Source: Candidatus Nanopelagicales bacterium (GTDB lineage Bacteria > Actinomycetota > Actinomycetes > S36-B12 > CAIYMF01). Taken from it: DNA of 48,749 nucleotides. Location: positions 1 to 48,749 of the forward strand of contig JALOLH010000003.1 of NCBI GenBank assembly GCA_025456065.1. The letters run 5' to 3'. This document shows positions 1 to 8,814 of this stretch, in pieces (position 1 is the stretch's first letter; every line of letters starts with the position of its first letter). The notes beneath the pieces were generated by a model. It was not told the origin of the DNA, did not search any database, and saw only the letters and a list, made by a program, of their open reading frames with translations. A program made the translations under genes and the position numbers.

Positions 1-1
1 C

Positions 2-451
2 TACAACCAGGTGCGCGGCCAGCACGGCGAGCGCTACGCCGACCTCACCCAGGAGCCCCAGTTCGCCTTCGGCGAGGGGCTGGGCTACAGCACCGTGGAG
101 TACACCGACCTCGTGCTCGCGCGCACAGTGGTCAGCCGGGACGAGGTCGTCTCGGCGCAGGTGACGCTGACCAACACGGGGTCGCGCCCGACCTTCGAGA
201 CCGTCCAGGCCTACGTCAGCGACCTGGTCACCAGCGTCACGTGGGCCGTGCGCGAGCTCAAGGCCTGGCAGCACGTGCACGTGCCTGCCGGGGAGCGCCG
301 CACGGTCACCATCGAGGTGCCCGCGGCGGCGTGCACGCTGGTCGAGGCCGAAGGGCGGCGCGTCGTCGAGCCCGGCGCCTTCGAGCTGCAGGTGGGCCGC
401 TCGTCGCGCGGGTCGGACCTGCTGCGCGCCGGGTTCACGATCGGGGGGTGA
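2..451 (+). CDS. GH3 beta-glucosidase, C-terminal part (5' end outside window)
   Basis: The frame is open from the first bases of the window, so the gene begins upstream and only about 149 C-terminal residues are visible. The stretch FGEGLGYSTVEY matches the FGYGLSYT-type motif at the start of the fibronectin type III-like domain that closes many GH3 beta-glucosidases. The rest (NTGSRPTFETVQAYVSD, then PAGERRTVTIEVP) follows the usual beta-sandwich pattern of that domain. The GH3 catalytic domains are not in view, so substrate specificity cannot be read. The stop codon overlaps the end of the convergent phosphorylase gene by 17 bp. Its position suggests it hydrolyses short beta-glucosides delivered by the importer encoded nearby, which is inference from context. 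Confidence 0.85.
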   Translation, partial: YNQVRGQHGERYADLTQEPQFAFGEGLGYSTVEYTDLVLARTVVSRDEVVSAQVTLTNTGSRPTFETVQAYVSDLVTSVTWAVRELKAWQHVHVPAGERRTVTIEVPAAACTLVEAEGRRVVEPGAFELQVGRSSRGSDLLRAGFTIGG

Positions 452-3400
452 GCGCCCCGAGCAGGCTCGCCGTGTCGGGCACCATGCCCCGGACGAGCGT
501 CACCTCCCCGGTCCGTCCGAAGATGCTCGCGCTGAGCCCGGCGTCGACGGCGTCGTCGGGGCACGCCACGACCTGGCCGTCGCGCAGGTGGACCTCAAGC
601 CCCGGGCGGTCCGCGCGCTCCAGCAGCACCGGCACCTGGCAGAACGTGAAGGCCAGGGCGCCGACGGGCACGTCGAGGAGCTCGCGCTCCCCACGTGGGT
701 CGGCCAGCGGCAGGACGGTTGGCGCGGTGGTCCACTCCGCCGGTCGCAGCAGCAGGGGCCGCAGCACGATGCGGCCGTGCTCCACCCGCAGGCCGAGCTC
801 GGCGAACCGGGTCAGGACCTCCTCCTTCACCTGGCCCGTCATGCCCGGCTGACGGGCGCCGTGGCCGGCGGGGGTGTGCGAGTACGGGTCGGCCGGGAAG
901 GCTCCGTAGCGGGCAGGGCTCTTGCAGTAGCCGAGCCCGGCGCGCACGTCCTCGTACGCCGCCGCGAGCGCACGCCGGACCTGCGCCGGTGCGCCCTGCG
1001 CGGCTGCGCGCTCCAGCGTCTCGGCGATCGCCAGGAGCAGCTTGGAGACCATGTGCCAGTAGATGCTCCCCAGCCCCTCGTAGGCGAAGAAGGAACCGGA
1101 GCGGCCGGTGAACTCGGCGTGCACGAAGACCTCCTCGAAGATCGCCAGCAGCTCCTCGCGGCCGTCGGCCACCACCCCGGCCAGCTCCGGTCGCCGGGCG
1201 AGGCGGTCCAGCGCTGCCTGCACGTCGCGCGCGTTGCGGATGGTCGCGGCGAAGTGCAGGTCGCCGGCCACGTCGGCCACCACGACGCTGCGCTCGCCCG
1301 CGGCGACCAGCGCCGCCACCAGGGGGCAGCTCGCGGCACGCTCGGCGGTGAACCGGTTGCGGGCCAGGAACCCGGGGAGGTCGCGGTCCGGGTACAGCTG
1401 GTAGCTGTGCTGGTCCGCCCGGTACAGCGCGCTGGCCCGCAGCGCGGCCAGCACCGCCACCGACTCCCCGGCGTCGAGCAGGCCGCTGGACAGGATCGCC
1501 ACCTGCCCCTCGAGCATCTCGGCCAGGTGGCGCACCTGGGCCGTGCCCTCGCCGAGGTCGAGCAGGTTGTAGGAGTGGTAGAGGCCGTCCGGGCGCCGGT
1601 TCCGGCGCAGGGTGGCGTCGACGTACTCCCCCGCCAGGTCGAGCAGCGCCCCGACCTCGGCTGCCGGCATGGCCACGGTGCTCCCACCCAGCCCGGCGTA
1701 CACCCGCTCGCGGTAGGCGGTGCCCGCTGAGCCGAGCCGGTCCATGAGACTGCGGCGGGTCGTCGCGGTGAACCCGTCGTGGACGCTGCCCCGGTGCTCC
1801 AGCAGCGCCGCCGACACCGCGTCGGCGAGGTCGGCCAGCTCCTCGCTCAGCGTCACCTCGTCGGTGAGCAGCTCGGCGAGGAACGCGACGTAGCGACGGA
1901 GCTGGGCCAGGGTCACCACCGAGAGGCCCCGGCCGACCAGCGCGTTGTTGGCGTCGTTCCACTCGGGCCGCTGGGTGTTCATCCAGATCCCGCCGTCGGG
2001 CACGAGGTTGACCAGCTTGGCCAGCAGGAGCAGCAGCAGCTTCTCGGCGGCCGTGACCCGGACCAGCTCCCCGTCCGGTCCGTGCACGAGGCGACCGTCG
2101 GCGCCGACGGCCTCGACGCGCCGGGCCACGCGCGCGGCGTGCTCCTGGTCGTAGGTGATCGTCGCCTGCGGATCGGCCAGGATCCGGTCGTACCCGGCGA
2201 TCCGGTACGGGACGTCGGCATGCGTGAAGATCGGCTGGTCGAGCAGGGCGCGCAGCCTCCCGGGGTGGAAGTGCGTCGAGGCCTCCAGGAGCCGCAGCAG
2301 GTACACGACCTGGTGGTCGCTCCAGTACCCGATGTTCGCCCACGGGTCGTCCGGGTCCGGGACCTCCCAGTCGATGCCGGCCCGGGAGATCCGGTAGGGG
2401 TTGTACCCGTCGGCGGTGGTCGCGTCGAGGAACACCGTGACCATGGACTCCAGGTACTCCGGGAACGACCACGCGAGGGCCTCCCAGTTCTGGAAGATGT
2501 CGCGCCAGTTCCCCTCGTGGTTGAGCAGCGGCCCGCCGTTCGCGTCGCGCAGGCTGATGCGGAACCTGTTCCAGGGACGCGAGGGGTCCCCGTGCCGGCG
2601 GCTGAAGGTCAGCGGCAGGTACTCGGCGGCCAGGCGGACCAGGTCGGGGTCGCCGCTGGCGGCCGCCGCCTCGCGCAGGCCCTGGACCGTGGTGACGTCC
2701 CCCAGGCTGGCCAGCACGCCCGTCGCACGCTCGTGCGCCCCCCGGCTGCGCTGCCGCAGGAACGCCCCGAGGTCGGCCACGCTGATCCGGTAGCCGTCCG
2801 CTGGCACGCCCCCGCGCATCACGTTGAACAGCACGTTGGCCGCGTGGTGCGCCGTGGCCAGCTCGTCGCCGGTGCACTGGACGCCGTCGGCCGTGGCGAC
2901 GATGCGCTCGAGCTCGGCGCGGGTGCCGCGCAGGTCCTCCTCGAGCTCCCGGCGCGCCTGCTCCGGCCGGCCCAGCAGCGTGCGCAGGGCGACGGCATCG
3001 GCCGAGTCGGCCTCGACGTCCCCGACGACGCTCCAGGATCGGACCTCACCGGGAGCCAGGTGCACGCGGGCCTGCACGAGGTACGCGCCCCGCTGGCCGC
3101 GCACGTCGCGCTCGCCGACCAGCGGCCGACCCGCGCGGAAGGCCGCCAGCTGGCTGGTGCTCAGCAGCTGGTTGACCGGCTCCAGGCCCACCTGCCAGGC
3201 CACGTTGGCCGACAGCGACTCGCTCGGCTCGGCCAGGTCGGTCAGCCGGGAGCTCAGCCAGTACAGCCCCAGCCCGGACTCCACGTCGAACTCGGAGCGC
3301 TTGTAGGCGTCGAGCAGGTTGCTCAGCCGGTTCTGGACCGTGACGTCGACGCCGGCGGGCAGCACGTTGACGAACCCGTCGAGGAGTTCCACGGATGCAG

Positions 3401-3908
3401 GGCGGCCGTTGCTACCGGCCAGCTCGCACCGGCGCACGATCCCGAACCGCGCCCCGGTCGACCACGACACGCGCAGGCGCAACCCCAGGTCGGGCCGGAC
3501 CTCCTCGAACACCAGCTCCGTGCCCAGCACGTCCTTGTACAGGGTGCGTCGGGCGCCGGTCCCCGTCGGCAGCTCGCCGAGGAACGGCTCCCACAGCACG
3601 GGCGCGCCGTCCGGCCCGGCGGCTCGGACGAGGGTGAGGCCCCCGGTCCGGCCGGCCGACTCGGTCACCTTGTCGTCGGTGGTGTAGGGGAACAGGGCCG
3701 AGTCGGGCTGGACGCGACCGGCGGTCACGCCACCGGTGCTGGACAGGAACAGCCAGGTGTCGCCCGAGCCCACGATCGTCATGAAGAAGGGGGGCATCCG
3801 GTCGTAGTCGCTGATCCGGTAGAACCGCCGCCCGTCGAGATCCGTGTACCCGTCGGGCATCACGCCGGGAGCAGTCAGGAAGCGGTGGTCAGCGGCGGCT
3901 CGGGGCAT
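435..3908 (-). CDS. Beta-oligoglucan phosphorylase of the GH94/GH149/GH161 type
   Basis: This 1157-aa protein has no signal peptide and is probably cytosolic. Its N-terminal part (about residues 25-90) contains WLFLSSTGGVTAGR and DSALFPYTTDDK, typical of the beta-sandwich domain of inverting disaccharide/oligoglucan phosphorylases. The central alpha/alpha-barrel carries PEWNDANNALVGRG with D652 (in W650-N-D) at the position of the catalytic general acid of GH94-like enzymes. The size is well above cellobiose phosphorylases (about 800 aa) and fits 1,2-beta-oligoglucan phosphorylase (GH94) or beta-1,3-glucan phosphorylases (GH149, GH161). The GH16 laminarinase-like gene sharing its operator suggests a beta-1,3-oligoglucan substrate, but beta-1,2 cannot be excluded. 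Expected reaction: phosphate plus oligoglucan gives glucose 1-phosphate and a shortened chain. The ATG at 3908 follows a GAGGAGG ribosome site, with a LacI-type operator just upstream. Confidence 0.78.
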   Translation of the reverse strand: MPRAAADHRFLTAPGVMPDGYTDLDGRRFYRISDYDRMPPFFMTIVGSGDTWLFLSSTGGVTAGRVQPDSALFPYTTDDKVTESAGRTGGLTLVRAAGPDGAPVLWEPFLGELPTGTGARRTLYKDVLGTELVFEEVRPDLGLRLRVSWSTGARFGIVRRCELAGSNGRPASVELLDGFVNVLPAGVDVTVQNRLSNLLDAYKRSEFDVESGLGLYWLSSRLTDLAEPSESLSANVAWQVGLEPVNQLLSTSQLAAFRAGRPLVGERDVRGQRGAYLVQARVHLAPGEVRSWSVVGDVEADSADAVALRTLLGRPEQARRELEEDLRGTRAELERIVATADGVQCTGDELATAHHAANVLFNVMRGGVPADGYRISVADLGAFLRQRSRGAHERATGVLASLGDVTTVQGLREAAAASGDPDLVRLAAEYLPLTFSRRHGDPSRPWNRFRISLRDANGGPLLNHEGNWRDIFQNWEALAWSFPEYLESMVTVFLDATTADGYNPYRISRAGIDWEVPDPDDPWANIGYWSDHQVVYLLRLLEASTHFHPGRLRALLDQPIFTHADVPYRIAGYDRILADPQATITYDQEHAARVARRVEAVGADGRLVHGPDGELVRVTAAEKLLLLLLAKLVNLVPDGGIWMNTQRPEWNDANNALVGRGLSVVTLAQLRRYVAFLAELLTDEVTLSEELADLADAVSAALLEHRGSVHDGFTATTRRSLMDRLGSAGTAYRERVYAGLGGSTVAMPAAEVGALLDLAGEYVDATLRRNRRPDGLYHSYNLLDLGEGTAQVRHLAEMLEGQVAILSSGLLDAGESVAVLAALRASALYRADQHSYQLYPDRDLPGFLARNRFTAERAASCPLVAALVAAGERSVVVADVAGDLHFAATIRNARDVQAALDRLARRPELAGVVADGREELLAIFEEVFVHAEFTGRSGSFFAYEGLGSIYWHMVSKLLLAIAETLERAAAQGAPAQVRRALAAAYEDVRAGLGYCKSPARYGAFPADPYSHTPAGHGARQPGMTGQVKEEVLTRFAELGLRVEHGRIVLRPLLLRPAEWTTAPTVLPLADPRGERELLDVPVGALAFTFCQVPVLLERADRPGLEVHLRDGQVVACPDDAVDAGLSASIFGRTGEVTLVRGMVPDTASLLGALTPRS

Positions 3909-3921
3909 GGGTCCTCCTCAG

Positions 3922-3937
3922 CAGAGAGCGCTCTCTG
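3922..3937. promoter_or_regulatory. LacI-type operator upstream of the phosphorylase gene
   Basis: CAGAGAGCGCTCTCTG is a perfect 16-bp palindrome with the central CG typical of LacI-family operators. It lies 14 bp before the phosphorylase ATG and shares its AGAGCGCTCT core with sites at 4011-4024 and 13113-13138. Binding by the LacI regulator at 7613-8695 is inferred from proximity and sharing of the motif. Confidence 0.75.
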
Positions 3938-3979
3938 AAGCATGCCACGCCGGCGCTCCGGCGTGCAAGACAGGGGGGC

Positions 3980-4007
3980 TTGACAAACGGCGAGCGCAGG
4001 GTGAATC
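3980..4007 (+). promoter_or_regulatory. Promoter of the sugar ABC transporter operon
   Basis: A perfect -35 hexamer TTGACA (3980-3985) is followed after 16 bp by TGAATC (4002-4007), a weak -10. Transcription would start within the tandem operators that follow, a layout suited to repression. The -10 choice is uncertain. Confidence 0.55.
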
Positions 4008-4010
4008 CTC

Positions 4011-4040
4011 GGAGAGCGCTCTCCAGAGAGGGCTCTCTGG
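4011..4040. promoter_or_regulatory. Tandem LacI-type operators of the ABC transporter promoter
   Basis: GGAGAGCGCTCTCC (4011-4024) is a perfect palindrome. AGAGAGGGCTCTCT (4025-4038) is the same box with one central mismatch. The two centres are 14 bp apart, the same distance as in the pair upstream of the GH16 gene. The sites sit just downstream of the likely -10 and so should block transcription when bound. Confidence 0.75.
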
Positions 4041-4116
4041 AGAAGTCGGCCCGCGACCGTCGCGGGCCACCGAAGCCGCATGGCGACGCGGCCATGCTGG
4101 AAGAGAGTGAGGCGCA

Positions 4117-5418
4117 GTGCGCACGTCGAAGAAGTCCTGGGTCGTCCTGACGACGGCCCTCGCGGGGGTGGCCCTGGTCGCCTCCGGGTGTTCGAGCAGT
4201 GCCGAGGAGGCCGGGTCCGACGCAACGGCGACGAGCGGCGAGCCGGTGACCCTGACGTTGGCCACCTTCAACGAGTTCGGCTACGAGGGGCTCATCGAGG
4301 AGTACATGCAGCTGAACCCGAACGTCACGATCGAGCACAAGAAGGCCGCGACCTCGAACGAGGCGCGCGACAACCTCAACACCCGCCTCGCCGCCGGCTC
4401 GGGCGCCTCGGACGTCGAGGCCATCGAGGTCGACTGGCTGCCCGAGCTCCTGCAGTACTCCGACCGGTTCATGGACCTCACCGATCCGTCGGTCGAGGGT
4501 CGCTGGCTGGACTGGAAGGTCGCCCAGGCCACCACCGCCGACGGCAAGCTCATCGGCTACGGCACCGACATCGGCCCCGAGGGCATCTGCTACCGCGCCG
4601 ACCTCTTCGAGAAGGCGGGCCTGCCCAGCGACCGCGCGGAGGTCGCCGAGCTGCTCGGCGGCGCGAGCGCCACGTGGGACAAGTACTTCGAGGTCGGCGA
4701 CCAGTTCATGGCCGCGGACACGGGCGCGGCCTGGTTCGACAGCGCCGGCGCGGTCTACCAGGGCATGATCAACCAGGTCCAGAACGCCTACGAGCAGGCC
4801 GACGGCACGATCATCGCGCTGGAGAACCCCGAGGTGAAGGCGATCTACGACCAGGTCCTCGCCGCCGCCGCGACCCAGTCGGCGAACCTCGGCCAGTGGA
4901 GCGAGGACTGGACCGCCGCCTTCCAGAAGGACGGCTTCGCCACCATGCAGTGCCCGGGCTGGATGCTCGGCGTCATCGAGGGCAACGCGGCCGGCGTCGA
5001 GGGCTGGGACATCGCCGACGTGTTCCCCGGCGGCGGTGGCAACTGGGGCGGCTCGTTCCTGACCGTCCCGGAGATGGGCGAGCACAAGGCTGAGGCTAAG
5101 GCCCTGGCTGCGTGGCTCACCGCCCCGGAGCAGCAGATCAAGGCGTTCCAGGCCAAGGGCACGTTCCCCAGCCAGCAGGCCGCCCTGACCGACGAGGCGC
5201 TGCTGTCGCAGACCAACGCCTTCTTCAACGACGCCCCCACCGGCGAGATCCTGGCCAACCGCGCCAACGCCGTGACCGTCGCTCCCTTCAAGGGCCCCAA
5301 CTACTTCGCGATCAACGACGCGATGCAGCAGGCCCTCAACCGGGTCGACGTCGCCAAGACCGACGACCCGGCCAGCTCCTGGGCCAAGTTCGAGAACGAC
5401 GTCCAGCAGCTCGGCTGA
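4117..5418 (+). CDS. CUT1 sugar ABC transporter substrate-binding lipoprotein
   Basis: A 433-aa secreted lipoprotein. The N-terminus has basic residues, a hydrophobic stretch and the lipobox VASGC (cysteine near residue 25), followed by a short Ser/Ala/Glu/Thr linker. The mature protein looks like family 1 extracellular solute-binding proteins (MalE-like), with TLTLATFNEFGYEGLIEEY at its beginning and Trp-rich segments that may form the sugar site. The GTG start at 4117 follows a purine-rich GAGTGAGG site. It is the first gene of an operon with two permeases and should deliver oligosaccharides, probably beta-gluco-oligosaccharides given the neighbouring GH16, GH3 and phosphorylase genes. No ATPase gene is present; CUT1 importers of actinobacteria often borrow a shared MsiK-type ATPase, which is background knowledge and not seen here. 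Confidence 0.9.
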   Translation: MRTSKKSWVVLTTALAGVALVASGCSSSAEEAGSDATATSGEPVTLTLATFNEFGYEGLIEEYMQLNPNVTIEHKKAATSNEARDNLNTRLAAGSGASDVEAIEVDWLPELLQYSDRFMDLTDPSVEGRWLDWKVAQATTADGKLIGYGTDIGPEGICYRADLFEKAGLPSDRAEVAELLGGASATWDKYFEVGDQFMAADTGAAWFDSAGAVYQGMINQVQNAYEQADGTIIALENPEVKAIYDQVLAAAATQSANLGQWSEDWTAAFQKDGFATMQCPGWMLGVIEGNAAGVEGWDIADVFPGGGGNWGGSFLTVPEMGEHKAEAKALAAWLTAPEQQIKAFQAKGTFPSQQAALTDEALLSQTNAFFNDAPTGEILANRANAVTVAPFKGPNYFAINDAMQQALNRVDVAKTDDPASSWAKFENDVQQLG

Positions 5419-5424
5419 CCCCCA

Positions 5425-5464
5425 CCCCCGCCCGTCCGGTGCCCTGCGCCCGGACGGGCGGGGG
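5425..5464 (+). terminator. Strong intercistronic hairpin after the binding-protein gene
   Basis: A 15-bp perfect stem (CCCCCGCCCGTCCGG at 5425-5439 pairing with 5450-5464) encloses a 10-nt loop, with no T tract. It begins 6 bp after the binding-protein stop codon and about 100 bp before the first permease. Such hairpins between malE-like and permease genes commonly attenuate transcription or protect the upstream mRNA, giving more binding protein than permease. Confidence 0.7.
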
Positions 5465-5568
5465 ACCCCGGGACCTGCCGAGGGGCAGCACTCCCGCATC
5501 ACCCCCGGCCCCGCGTCGGCACCGACGCCCGGCCACCTCCGCACCGACCGGCAAGCGAGGACCCCGCG

Positions 5569-6564
5569 ATGGCCGTGATCGCCCCTGAGCAGGAACAGCA
5601 GGAACTCAGCCCCAAGGACCAGCGTCGTTTCGACCGTCGGCAGCGGCTGAGCCGATGGGACGTCAAGTACTCCCCGTACCTCTACATCTCGCCCTTCTTC
5701 ATCCTCTTCGCCCTGGTGGGGCTGTTCCCGCTGGTGTACACCTCGTGGGTCTCCCTGCACGACTGGAACCTGATCGGTGGCAAGGGCGACTTCGTCGGCT
5801 TCGAGAACTACGCCACCGTCGTCCAGCAGCCGCTGTTCTGGCGGGGCCTGCGCAACACCTTCAGCATCTTCCTGCTGTCCTCGGTGCCGCAGGTGATCAT
5901 CGCCCTGTTCCTGGCGGCCATGCTCGATGCGAACCTGCGGGCCAAGACCTTCTGGCGCATGGGCGTGCTGCTGCCCTACGTGGTGATGCCCGTGGCCGTC
6001 GGGATGATCTTCAACAAGGTCTTCGCCGACCAGTCCGGGATGGCCAACGCACTGCTGGAGAAGGTGGGGATCGGGCCGATCGGGTGGCACTCGGACGTCC
6101 TGGCCAGCCACATCGCGATCGCCACGATGGTCGACTTCCGATGGACCGGCTACAACACGCTGATCCTGCTGGCTGCCATGCAGGCGATCCCGCAGGACCT
6201 CTACGAGGCCGCCGTCGTCGACGGGGCCGCCCGCTGGCGGCAGTTCCGCTCGATCACCATCCCCTCGCTGCGGCCCACGCTCATCTTCGTGATCATCACC
6301 TCGACCATCGGCGGCCTGCAGATCTTCGACGAGCCCCGCATGTTCGACCAGACCGGCCAGGGCGGCTCCGACCGGCAGTGGATGACGGTCACGATGTACC
6401 TCTACGAGCTCGGCTGGGGGGCCCAGAAGAGCTTCGGCCGAGCGTCGGCCGTGGCCTGGATCCTGTTCCTGATCATCCTCGTGATCGGCGCCATCAACTT
6501 CTGGCTCACGCGTCGGATCTCGGGCACCGAATCGTCCGAATCGAAGAAGGGGGCCAAGCGATGA
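5569..6564 (+). CDS. CUT1 sugar ABC transporter permease (MalF-like)
   Basis: A 331-aa inner-membrane permease. After a basic cytoplasmic N-terminus it has the usual first membrane segment (about residues 37-60, starting YLYISPFFILFALVGLFPL) and several further hydrophobic helices. The EAA loop that docks the ATPase is clear near residue 210: EAAVVDGAARWRQF followed by ITIPSLRP. The length and motif order match MalF-type permeases of the CUT1 family. The ATG at 5569 has a GCGAGGA site upstream. The stop overlaps the next permease start by four bases (ATGA), so the two are translationally coupled and should form the heterodimeric membrane channel. Confidence 0.92.
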   Translation: MAVIAPEQEQQELSPKDQRRFDRRQRLSRWDVKYSPYLYISPFFILFALVGLFPLVYTSWVSLHDWNLIGGKGDFVGFENYATVVQQPLFWRGLRNTFSIFLLSSVPQVIIALFLAAMLDANLRAKTFWRMGVLLPYVVMPVAVGMIFNKVFADQSGMANALLEKVGIGPIGWHSDVLASHIAIATMVDFRWTGYNTLILLAAMQAIPQDLYEAAVVDGAARWRQFRSITIPSLRPTLIFVIITSTIGGLQIFDEPRMFDQTGQGGSDRQWMTVTMYLYELGWGAQKSFGRASAVAWILFLIILVIGAINFWLTRRISGTESSESKKGAKR

Positions 6565-7475
6565 GCTCCGTCGGCATGATCGAGCAGACGGCCGGCAAGG
6601 GTGCGGCCCGCTACGCCGCACGGCGTCGGGGCAACGCGCTGGGGGTGGGCTCCAACCGCCGCGGCGGCTGGGTCACCTACACCCTGCTGACCATCGTGCT
6701 GCTCATCTCCTTCTACCCGATCTACTACACGTTCCTGCTGGCGTCCTCGGACGCCCCCACGATCGCGCAGAACCCGATCCCCTCGCTGATCCCCGGGGGC
6801 AACTTCCTGGACAACATCAGCCGGGTGCTCAACTCCGACATCAAGTTCTGGCAGGCGCTGTGGAACTCGATCGTCGTCGCCGTGGTCACCTCGGTCAGCG
6901 TGGTGCTCTTCGCGACGCTGGCGGGCTTCTCCTTCGCCAAGCTGCGCTTCCGTGGCCGGCGGGCCCTGCTGGTCTTCGTGATCGCCACGATGGCCGTCCC
7001 GACCCAGCTGGGCGTGGTGCCCCTGTTCATCCTGATGTCCGAGCTGGGGTGGACCGGCAAGCTGATCGCGGTCATCGTCCCGGGCATGGTCACCGCGTTC
7101 GGGGTGTTCTGGATGACCCAGTACTTCGAGGAGTCGCTGCCCTACGAGCTCATCGAGGCGGCCCGCGTCGACGGGTGCAACATGATCCGCACCTTCTGGA
7201 ACGTGGCGCTGCCGGCGGCCAAGCCCGCGGCGGCGATGCTCGCGCTGTTCACGTTCGTCGCCTCGTGGACGAACTTCTTCTGGCCGTTCATCGTCCTGGG
7301 GTCGTCCAACCCCACGCTGCCGGTGAGCCTGCAGCTGCTGCAGGCGTCCTACTTCAAGGACTACTCGCTCATCATGGCCGGCGTCGTCCTGGCGACGATC
7401 CCGCTGATCCTGCTGTTCATCGTGGCCGGCAAGCAGCTGGTCTCCGGGATCATGGCGGGCGCGGTCAAGGGCTGA
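6561..7475 (+). CDS. CUT1 sugar ABC transporter permease (MalG-like)
   Basis: A 304-aa membrane protein starting at the ATG of the ATGA overlap with the upstream permease. It has an N-terminal basic region, a first membrane helix (YTLLTIVLLISFYPIYYTF) and an EAA loop EAARVDGCNMIRTF followed by VALPAAKP near residue 200. The order and size match MalG-type partner subunits. It is the last gene of the transporter unit; hairpins follow within 25 bp. Together with the MalF-like subunit it forms the transmembrane pathway for the sugar bound by the lipoprotein. Confidence 0.92.
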   Translation: MSSVGMIEQTAGKGAARYAARRRGNALGVGSNRRGGWVTYTLLTIVLLISFYPIYYTFLLASSDAPTIAQNPIPSLIPGGNFLDNISRVLNSDIKFWQALWNSIVVAVVTSVSVVLFATLAGFSFAKLRFRGRRALLVFVIATMAVPTQLGVVPLFILMSELGWTGKLIAVIVPGMVTAFGVFWMTQYFEESLPYELIEAARVDGCNMIRTFWNVALPAAKPAAAMLALFTFVASWTNFFWPFIVLGSSNPTLPVSLQLLQASYFKDYSLIMAGVVLATIPLILLFIVAGKQLVSGIMAGAVKG

Positions 7476-7496
7476 GCGGCCCGGCAGGACCCCGCC

Positions 7497-7529
7497 GGGG
7501 GCGCCGCTCGACGGTCGGGTGGCGCCCCC
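7497..7529 (+). terminator. Hairpin terminator after the transporter operon
   Basis: GGGGGCGCC (7497-7505) pairs perfectly with GGCGCCCCC (7521-7529) around a 15-nt loop. A smaller CCCGGC/GCCGGG stem (7480-7485 with 7494-7499) lies just before and partly overlaps, so the two could be alternative folds. There is no T tract, as often in high-GC genomes. Confidence 0.6.
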
Positions 7530-7612
7530 CGCGGCTGCCGTCGTGCACGGCGCAGCCATATCAGCGGCATATCATGTCGGCGCGAGCGGTGCCCATGACC
7601 GGAGGTGCCACG

Positions 7613-8695
7613 GTGCGGGAGGTGGCGCGGGAGATGGGGGCAGCGCCCGAACGCCCGATCCGTCGGCCGAACCTCGAGGACGTGGCCGCCCGGGCCGGCG
7701 TCTCCCGGGCCACCGTGTCACGGGTGGTGAACGGTCAGGCCACGGTGGCGCCCGAGCTCCGCGAGAAGGTGCAGCGGGCCGTCGACGAGCTGGGGTACGT
7801 GCCCAACCAGGCCGCCCGCAGCCTCATGACCCAGCGGGCCGACTCGATCGCCCTGGTGGCCTCCGAGCCGGACGTGCGCGTCTTCGGTGACCCGTTCTTC
7901 AGCGGCATCGTGCGCGGCGTGAGCCTGGAGGCCAACCGCGCCGGCCTGCAGGTGGTGCTGCTGATGGCGCAGTCCTACGAGGACCTGGAACGGGTGAAGC
8001 GCTACCTGCGTTCGGCTCCGGTCGACGGCGTGCTGCTGATCTCGGAGCACCAGTCCGAGGATCCCCTCCCCGAGATGCTGCAGCAGGCGGGGATCCCCCT
8101 GGTCATCGGCGGACGCCCGATGCAGTCGTGGGTCCGCCCGCTGTACGTCGACAACGACAACGTGACGGGCTCCCGGGCCGCCGCCGAGCGGCTGCGCGCG
8201 ATCGGCCGGACCCGCATCGGGACGGTGGCCGGGCCGATCGACATGTCGGCGGGCATCGATCGCCTCCGAGGCTTCCAGGAGGGGATGGGCGAGGCCTTCC
8301 GGCCCGAGCTGGTGGAGCACGGGGACTTCACCCGGGAGGGGGGTGAGGCCGCGATGCTGCGCCTGCTGGAGCGGATCCCCGACCTCGACGGGGTCTTCGC
8401 CTCGTCCGACCTCACCGCCCTGGGTGCCCTGGCCGGCCTGCGCCGGGCCGGGCGCCGGGTGCCCGAGGACGTGGCCCTCGTGGGGTTCGACGACAACGAG
8501 TACGCCACCACCGCGGATCCGCCACTGACGACCGTGCGCCAGGACCCGTTCGTCCAGGGCCGCACCATGCTGCGCCTCTACCTGGCGCGCCACCGCCCCG
8601 ATCTCGTCGTGGAGCCCGGGGACAGCCTCCCCGACGTGACCGACGTGGATCACGTGGTGCTGCCCACCCACCTGGTGGTGCGCGAGTCCGGCTGA
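7613..8695 (+). CDS. LacI-family transcriptional regulator of the beta-glucan locus
   Basis: A 360-aa regulator. The N-terminal helix-turn-helix is canonical: LEDVAARAGVSRATVSRVVN followed by a hinge helix ending YVPNQAARSL. The rest is a periplasmic-binding-protein-like sugar-sensing domain, with VDGVLLISEH and DLDGVFASSDLTALG as typical landmarks. The GTG at 7613 is chosen because GGAGGT lies at 7601-7606 with a 6-bp spacer; in-frame ATGs at 7574 and 7595 lack this support. It probably binds the GAGAGCGCTCTC boxes at 3922, 4011-4040 and 13113-13138, which resemble the central part of CebR/CelR boxes of actinobacteria. The ligand is probably a beta-gluco-oligosaccharide imported by the transporter. 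The effector and the repressor assignment are inference. Confidence 0.93.
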   Translation: MREVAREMGAAPERPIRRPNLEDVAARAGVSRATVSRVVNGQATVAPELREKVQRAVDELGYVPNQAARSLMTQRADSIALVASEPDVRVFGDPFFSGIVRGVSLEANRAGLQVVLLMAQSYEDLERVKRYLRSAPVDGVLLISEHQSEDPLPEMLQQAGIPLVIGGRPMQSWVRPLYVDNDNVTGSRAAAERLRAIGRTRIGTVAGPIDMSAGIDRLRGFQEGMGEAFRPELVEHGDFTREGGEAAMLRLLERIPDLDGVFASSDLTALGALAGLRRAGRRVPEDVALVGFDDNEYATTADPPLTTVRQDPFVQGRTMLRLYLARHRPDLVVEPGDSLPDVTDVDHVVLPTHLVVRESG

Positions 8696-8728
8696 GCCGG
8701 CCACCCCAGCAGCCGCCCGGTGATCGCG

Positions 8729-8770
8729 CGGGCCCCGGCAGGTCGTTCGTCACCGACCCGCCGGGGCCCG
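8729..8770. terminator. Bidirectional terminator between LacI and GH16 genes
   Basis: CGGGCCCCGGC (8729-8739) pairs over 11 bp with GCCGGGGCCCG (8760-8770), loop 20 nt. It lies between two convergent genes (stops at 8695 and 8815) and can serve both strands. Confidence 0.7.
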
Positions 8771-8814
8771 GTCCGCGCTCCTGCCCGGTCGGGGTGGACC
8801 GGGCAGGCAGTCCC

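Noticed and set aside
7574-7612. ATG 7574 or 7595 as the LacI start
   Set aside because: The GGAGGT at 7601-7606 lies downstream of both and is well placed only for GTG 7613.
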